This document shows, in pieces, positions 4,562 to 7,807 of a stretch of 7,807 bases of DNA. The first letter of the stretch is position 1, and every line of letters starts with the position of its first letter. Under the pieces are notes generated by a model. That model had not been told where the DNA came from. It saw only the letters and a program-made list of their open reading frames with translations, and searched no databases. Source of the DNA: Gallionella sp. (GTDB lineage Bacteria; Pseudomonadota; Gammaproteobacteria; Burkholderiales; Gallionellaceae); NCBI GenBank assembly GCA_025362155.1, contig JANYHX010000246.1:1-7807 (forward strand). Reading direction: 5' to 3'. A program made the position numbers and the translations under genes.

Positions 4562-5301
4562 TTAGATAACCTCCGCGACTTGCGTGATAACGGATGCGCC
4601 TTCAGTACTTCCCGTTGTGATTTGCCAATAACCTGAGCGTAAATATCATGCTGGTCATCCCGTTGATTGCGCACGATGGCATAACCGCCGCTTGCAAGTG
4701 TAAAAGCAGCCGAGCATGTGCCAAGCTTATCGAACGGTGCGCTTCCGCCCAGATCAAACCAGGAAGGAAATACGAAGTTAGAAACACTCACCAAATCCGT
4801 ACCGACGGCGATAGCATAGTCGGATGACTCGCAAGGGTCACAAACCTCTAAGGCCACCGACTGCCACGTTTCAACCGTCGGGCCGTCTACCCATCGATTG
4901 ATACAAGCATCCGCGCGCGCCTCTAAAATCTCATGCGACAACACCACCGACACGCCGTTAGTCCCCAAAACAGTACCGCCCTCAAGCGTGGGAATAACAA
5001 ACACCTTCGCATAAACAGCGCCTATTGATGTTTCCGAATGGTATCCTAGGGCATCGGCCTGATCGGAATTATCGAGCATTGCCACGTGAAACGACTTAGG
5101 AGGGACTTCGGACACATTGGCATAAAACGTAACCATCGAAGGGCCGAGGTTCCATGCAGGATCGAAGTCATCCGCTAATTGCTTAGCGCAAGCCTGCACC
5201 ATAACTATGACCTGTTCGTTGGTAACCTTAGTGCTTTGATTGGTTACAGCGAATTTAGTGCCGATGAATACACTGCTGGAAACATTGGCCACGGCCGCCA
5301 T
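4558..5301 (-). CDS. Phage protein with SHEILEARAD and EVCDP motifs, possible metal-binding enzyme
   Basis: This 247-residue protein has no signal peptide. In its middle it carries VVLSHEILEARAD (H123, E124, E127, D131), about 20 residues later LEVCDPCE (E152, D155), and then VSNFVFPSWF (174-182). I recall this trio, S-H-E-x-x-E ... E-V-C-D ... V-S-x-F-x-x-P-x-W-F, from uncharacterised bacterial and phage proteins. The HExxE core with later acids would suit a metal site, but it is not the HExxH of zincins, so calling it a protease is inference. The C-terminus is basic (HPLSRKSRRLSK). The start overlaps the stop of the small lipoprotein gene (TAATG) with AAGG 7 bases upstream; the stop overlaps the cysteine-rich lipoprotein start (ATGA). 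It could be a tail-associated or lysis accessory protein. Confidence 0.6.
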   Translation of the reverse strand: MAAVANVSSSVFIGTKFAVTNQSTKVTNEQVIVMVQACAKQLADDFDPAWNLGPSMVTFYANVSEVPPKSFHVAMLDNSDQADALGYHSETSIGAVYAKVFVIPTLEGGTVLGTNGVSVVLSHEILEARADACINRWVDGPTVETWQSVALEVCDPCESSDYAIAVGTDLVSVSNFVFPSWFDLGGSAPFDKLGTCSAAFTLASGGYAIVRNQRDDQHDIYAQVIGKSQREVLKAHPLSRKSRRLSK

Positions 5302-5657
5302 TAGTTAACCTTAATGCCTTTGCTCAGTAGGTAAGACTGCCCGTGTTCAATGGCCTTGATTACCATTGGATTTATTTCAGCGTGCATGCCAGGCGGAGGA
5401 ACTGAGTGCTTAAGGTCATTGACAACTCGATTGACCGTGCAAACAAGCGCGGAAATGCCAAGCCCTTCGAGCGCCGTTAATTGCGCGTTCCAGTCAGCCG
5501 CGCCGCCGGTGATAATACCCAGCACCGCCGGTTCGAGATTGGCAACTTCTGCCGGTATTTGCCCAGCAACACAGAGCCCTAGGTCGATCGCCGCTTGCTT
5601 GACCTTAATGCCAGCGCATCCAGACAGTACAATCATTGCGATTAATAATGGTTTCAT
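5301..5657 (-). CDS. Small putative lipoprotein
   Basis: A 118-residue protein starting MKPLLIAMIVLSGC: a short lipoprotein signal with lipobox LSGC and predicted lipidated C14. The mature part (about 104 residues) is moderately hydrophobic, contains C29 and C93 as a possible disulphide pair, and has no further membrane segment. The ribosome site AGAGG lies 7 bases before the ATG. The ATG overlaps the stop of the upstream gene (ATGA) and its own stop overlaps the next start (TAATG). No family recognised. As a lipid-anchored periplasmic protein in the late operon it may act in envelope disruption or host surface change. Confidence 0.65.
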   Translation of the reverse strand: MKPLLIAMIVLSGCAGIKVKQAAIDLGLCVAGQIPAEVANLEPAVLGIITGGAADWNAQLTALEGLGISALVCTVNRVVNDLKHSVPPPGMHAEINPMVIKAIEHGQSYLLSKGIKVN

Positions 5658-5926
5658 AACTTTACCTCTCCCCCTGGTGGTGGTGTTTCATCTTTATGCG
5701 TAGGTGGTTCCGGTGATGCCATCCAAGTGACCACGGCTTTAACTAGCGGCAATTTGCCAATCGCGGGCTTTAACATGTTGCCGACTAATTCGATCGTGCT
5801 GTTGGCGCGTAGTTGTTTACTGTTAGGCAAAAACTTTTCAAACAGCATATAGAGCACGAGGCCGAGCGTTTGCTCCCAGTGTGCCGGCTGCCCTGATACT
5901 AACCAAGCCTTAAAAACAGTCATCAT
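5654..5926 (-). CDS. Small late-operon protein with proline-rich tail, unknown
   Basis: A 90-residue frame, or 89 residues from the second of two adjacent ATGs: AGGAGG (complement of 5929-5934) lies 2 bases before the first ATG and 5 before the second (5923), so the second is the likelier start. Residues 18-33 (EQTLGLVLYMLFEKFL) form one amphipathic or weakly membrane-seeking helix; residues 50-70 are a second hydrophobic stretch (KPAIGKLPLVKAVVTWMA). The end is proline-rich and charged (PEPPTHKDETPPPGGE). No family recognised. It might be a membrane-associated virion or lysis accessory. Confidence 0.55.
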   Translation of the reverse strand: MMTVFKAWLVSGQPAHWEQTLGLVLYMLFEKFLPNSKQLRANSTIELVGNMLKPAIGKLPLVKAVVTWMASPEPPTHKDETPPPGGEVKL

Positions 5927-5928
5927 TT

Positions 5929-5934
5929 CCTCCT
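5929..5934 (-). promoter_or_regulatory. Shine-Dalgarno overlapping an upstream stop
   Basis: On the minus strand AGGAGG begins directly after the TAG stop of the 125-residue gene, so termination and reinitiation are adjacent. Its 5-base distance to the ATG at 5923, against 2 to the ATG at 5926, favours the second ATG. Confidence 0.65.
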
Positions 5935-6312
5935 CTAACGTTTAAAGGTTCGCAGCCAGTCAAGTACAAACTTGAACGCCGCGCCTACTCCTAGAAAAAT
6001 AACCGGCCTAACTATTGTCCACACCCCTTTCAGCGGGATACTGGTAACCGTCAACTTGCCTTCGTGAACAAAAGCACCGGTGTTATCCTCCTGCTTCCTC
6101 TGCTCCCATTGCTTTTTTCGCAGCCTGTCAAGCATATCCTGATCAAGCGCCGACATAGACGCCTCTACCAGTTTCGGTAATACCTTTCCGATCGAACGTT
6201 CAACAGCATCTAGCCCGTGTTGCAGCTCAGCGATTGCCTCGTCTCGCCTCACCGATGCTCTTACTAGCGTTTCGACCGATTGCACGAGACGTTCAAGGTC
6301 TTCATCTCGCAC
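5935..6312 (-). CDS. Coiled-coil protein with C-terminal membrane anchor, unknown
   Basis: A 125-residue protein from GTG at 6312. Residues about 1-75 are charged and helical with heptad-like hydrophobics (MRDEDLERLVQSVETLV onward), predicting a coiled coil; residues 97-118 (VWTIVRPVIFLGVGAAFKFV) form one likely membrane segment, followed by a short basic end (RTFKR). No signal peptide. Topology would be N-in with a C-terminal tail anchor. AGGA lies about 10 bases upstream of the start. Known phage parallels with such a shape include inner spanins (reversed order, N-terminal anchor) and some holin partners; neither fits exactly, so function is open. Confidence 0.6.
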   Translation of the reverse strand: MRDEDLERLVQSVETLVRASVRRDEAIAELQHGLDAVERSIGKVLPKLVEASMSALDQDMLDRLRKKQWEQRKQEDNTGAFVHEGKLTVTSIPLKGVWTIVRPVIFLGVGAAFKFVLDWLRTFKR

Positions 6313-6318
6313 ACTGCT

Positions 6319-6543
6319 TTATCCTGCTTGCTTATCAGTCGCCGAAACAATTGGCTGGGAACCAATGATGATTTTCCCGGATGGTAACTCGATATTGTCA
6401 ATGCCTTCCCGGAGTCCATGTGCCGCATAGATAGCCGCCGCTAGTTCCTTGCGCTCTTGTTCTATAAGCGCAAGCTCACGCTGTGCGATACTAGTGCGCA
6501 ACAAGACATTGTAGAGTCTGAGTGCTTCGATCTCGGTGATCAT
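6319..6543 (-). CDS. Small helical protein, unknown
   Basis: A 74-residue protein whose ATG at 6543 overlaps the stop of the 96-residue gene (ATGA). Residues 1-45 are predicted helical with a regular leucine/alanine and glutamate/arginine pattern (TSIAQRELALIEQERKELAA), suited to a coiled coil; the last 25 residues (ELPSGKIIIGSQPIV) look like a short beta hairpin. No signal or membrane segment. Not recognised; likely a small late protein, made in step with its neighbours. Confidence 0.55.
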   Translation of the reverse strand: MITEIEALRLYNVLLRTSIAQRELALIEQERKELAAAIYAAHGLREGIDNIELPSGKIIIGSQPIVSATDKQAG

Positions 6544-6830
6544 AGCGAGACCTTCCCCGCTTCAATCATCCGTTCCGTGAGAGCTTCTGCGTGGGCATGA
6601 GCAGCCCGAAAACTCGCCAATAAATCCGCTTCGGGGATTTCAAGATGTTCGGAATCGCTTCCCAATAACTTAGTTCCATCTGCTTTTATGGTGAACACGT
6701 GATAAACATGCGGGGTCATGTCTTCCTTGAAAAAACGGAAAGTGACCTGATAATCTCCATTAGGTAGAAATATAATTGCTTCTACATGTTTAGTTAGCGG
6801 AATCGTTGCATGATGTATTTTTTTACTCAT
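6540..6830 (-). CDS. Small protein following the tail fibre gene, unknown
   Basis: A 96-residue protein beginning MSKKIHHATIPLTKHVEAII. The first 55 residues alternate hydrophobic and polar residues (VEAIIFLPNGDYQVTFRFF, YHVFTIKADG), suggesting a beta sheet; residues 65-92 are helical and alanine-rich. AAGGGG lies 9 bases before the ATG, and the gene begins 15 bases after the tail fibre stop. A gene straight after a fibre often encodes a fibre-assembly chaperone, but I see no specific signature, so that is inference only. Confidence 0.55.
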   Translation of the reverse strand: MSKKIHHATIPLTKHVEAIIFLPNGDYQVTFRFFKEDMTPHVYHVFTIKADGTKLLGSDSEHLEIPEADLLASFRAAHAHAEALTERMIEAGKVSL

Positions 6831-6845
6831 TAACTTTTACCCCTT

Positions 6846-7807
6846 TTAATTTCCGAGTGACCTTGCTATTTCTATATAATTCGTTCCGTCCCATGTAAAA
6901 AAGTAAGAGTCTGCTAAGTTAGCTCCCGCTGACAATGCAAACGCGGATTGGAACTTAACATTTGCCGGAGCACCCGCCATCGTTCGCCCGCCCGTTGCGT
7001 CTTGTATAATCCTAAGACAAACCCTCCCATTGTGAATCGTCGTGGTAGCAGGCATCGTCCAACTATTTACATTGCCGGTGAGGGTAATAACCATTAGCTC
7101 CCCACCCGTGGCAGGGTTGAATATTGGCGTTGCGCTATAAGCCACCGTCGCCAATGCGCTGCCCGCTAAATAGGCGCGCATCTGAGACCATGGTGCACCT
7201 GCGTATCCGAACTGTCCGCCACCTACGCCCTTAGGGGAGAGGATGGGGGTGCCGCTAGACGGTAGTTCAAAGGTCCAATTGGGGTTCCCTATCCCTAATG
7301 CAGAAATAAAAGTTGTCCCATCATCTGGGCGATACCATTGAAGGCCAACTCCGCCGAATGTCCCCGGCTGTATGATCATAAACTTCTTAGTGTTGTTCTG
7401 AAATACGACTAAGGGATTGCTAATATAGTCGACTGTAGAATTGAAAATGAAAGCGCCCGTCGATGCTGCAGCGGCGGCGCTTAGGAAATTCATTGCTACA
7501 TTTGACGGGGTGCTGATCGCTCCGGAATAACCAATATAAAGCTTTTCAACTGCATTGTTGCGAAAGCTAGCGAGACGCGCGCTAGTGTTGGCCCATGCGA
7601 CGCCGGTGTTGATAATGGCAGCTACTGCCGCGGCTCCATCGGCTGCCCCTGCTTTTAGCGTTACGCCGGACCCGTTTAAGATCGCCGCAGCGGAGGAGTT
7701 GCCCAGCGTCAGCGCCGATGCGTTGGTTCCACCGATGGTTACCGCGCCACCCACCGCCGCCCCAGTAGCTGCACCACCGTCGATAGTAACCGCGCCGCCG
7801 GCTGCGC
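6846..7807 (-). CDS. Tail fibre/spike-like protein, C-terminal part (partial at right edge)
   Basis: The frame is open to base 7807, giving about 320 visible residues; an internal GTG at 7754 is not a convincing start. The N-terminal visible part is alanine/glycine-rich with short beta repeats (GGAVTIDGG, GGAVTIGGTNASALTLG), typical of fibrous or beta-helical phage tail proteins. The middle contains aromatic loops (WYRPDDGTTFI, NPNWTFELPSSG). The last 100 residues (SATPIFNPATGGELMVITLT onward, with CLRIIQDATGGRTM, a PANVKF segment, FFTWDGTNYIEIARS) match a C-terminal module I recognise from phage fibres and surface-binding proteins. It would mediate host recognition at the tail tip. Nothing visible shows an enzymatic site. 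Confidence 0.75.
   Translation of the reverse strand, partial: AAGGAVTIDGGAATGAAVGGAVTIGGTNASALTLGNSSAAAILNGSGVTLKAGAADGAAAVAAIINTGVAWANTSARLASFRNNAVEKLYIGYSGAISTPSNVAMNFLSAAAAASTGAFIFNSTVDYISNPLVVFQNNTKKFMIIQPGTFGGVGLQWYRPDDGTTFISALGIGNPNWTFELPSSGTPILSPKGVGGGQFGYAGAPWSQMRAYLAGSALATVAYSATPIFNPATGGELMVITLTGNVNSWTMPATTTIHNGRVCLRIIQDATGGRTMAGAPANVKFQSAFALSAGANLADSYFFTWDGTNYIEIARSLGN
7734..7799 (-). repeat. 48-base imperfect repeat in the tail fibre gene
   Basis: Plus bases 7734-7751 and 7782-7799 are near copies (three mismatches in 18), offset by 48 bases, each encoding GGAVTI. The offset is 16 residues, so the protein has a 16-residue period here that probably continues beyond the window edge. 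Confidence 0.55.

Overview
The window looks like part of a temperate, tailed phage of a proteobacterium, read straight across its attachment site (attP) rather than across a bacterial junction. Three things support this. A tyrosine integrase gene carries the 3' half of a tRNA-Phe(GAA) gene in its last codons. Phage-type genes lie on both sides of that core. No tRNA 5' half is present. The sequence was therefore probably taken from a circularised, permuted or unintegrated genome. The tRNA-Phe half and the protein families suggest a gamma- or betaproteobacterial host; I cannot name the genus.

Left arm (1-2167, + strand). The C-terminal part of a PD-(D/E)XK/RecB-like nuclease with a four-cysteine cluster (partial) comes first. 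It is followed by an unlisted 29-residue membrane peptide (751-840), an excisionase-like HTH protein joined to it by an ATGA overlap (837-1202), and the integrase (1004-2167, TTG start). The HTH frame overlaps the integrase by 199 bases. The attP core (about 2085-2130) and its left arm repeat lie inside the integrase reading frame. A near-identical right arm repeat lies at 2187-2208.

Centre (2236-2861, + strand). Two coupled genes sit just beyond attP: a small acidic protein of unknown function and a DUF2335-like protein with two membrane segments. After integration this pair would lie at the prophage end opposite the integrase. That is a usual place for lysogenic-conversion (moron) genes, so they are the best candidates here for an undescribed host-directed function.

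Right arm (2878-7807, - strand). A tightly packed late operon, mostly coupled by ATGA or TAATG overlaps, reads right to left. It encodes the C-terminal part of an alanine/glycine-rich tail fibre (partial), four small unknown proteins (two with likely membrane or coiled-coil character), a small lipoprotein, a 247-residue protein with a SHEILEARAD motif (possible metal site), a cysteine-rich lipoprotein, a 59-residue two-TM holin-like protein, an Amidase_2 endolysin and a coiled-coil protein. This arrangement is consistent with tail completion followed by lysis. The late operon converges on the DUF2335 gene with only 16 bases between them.
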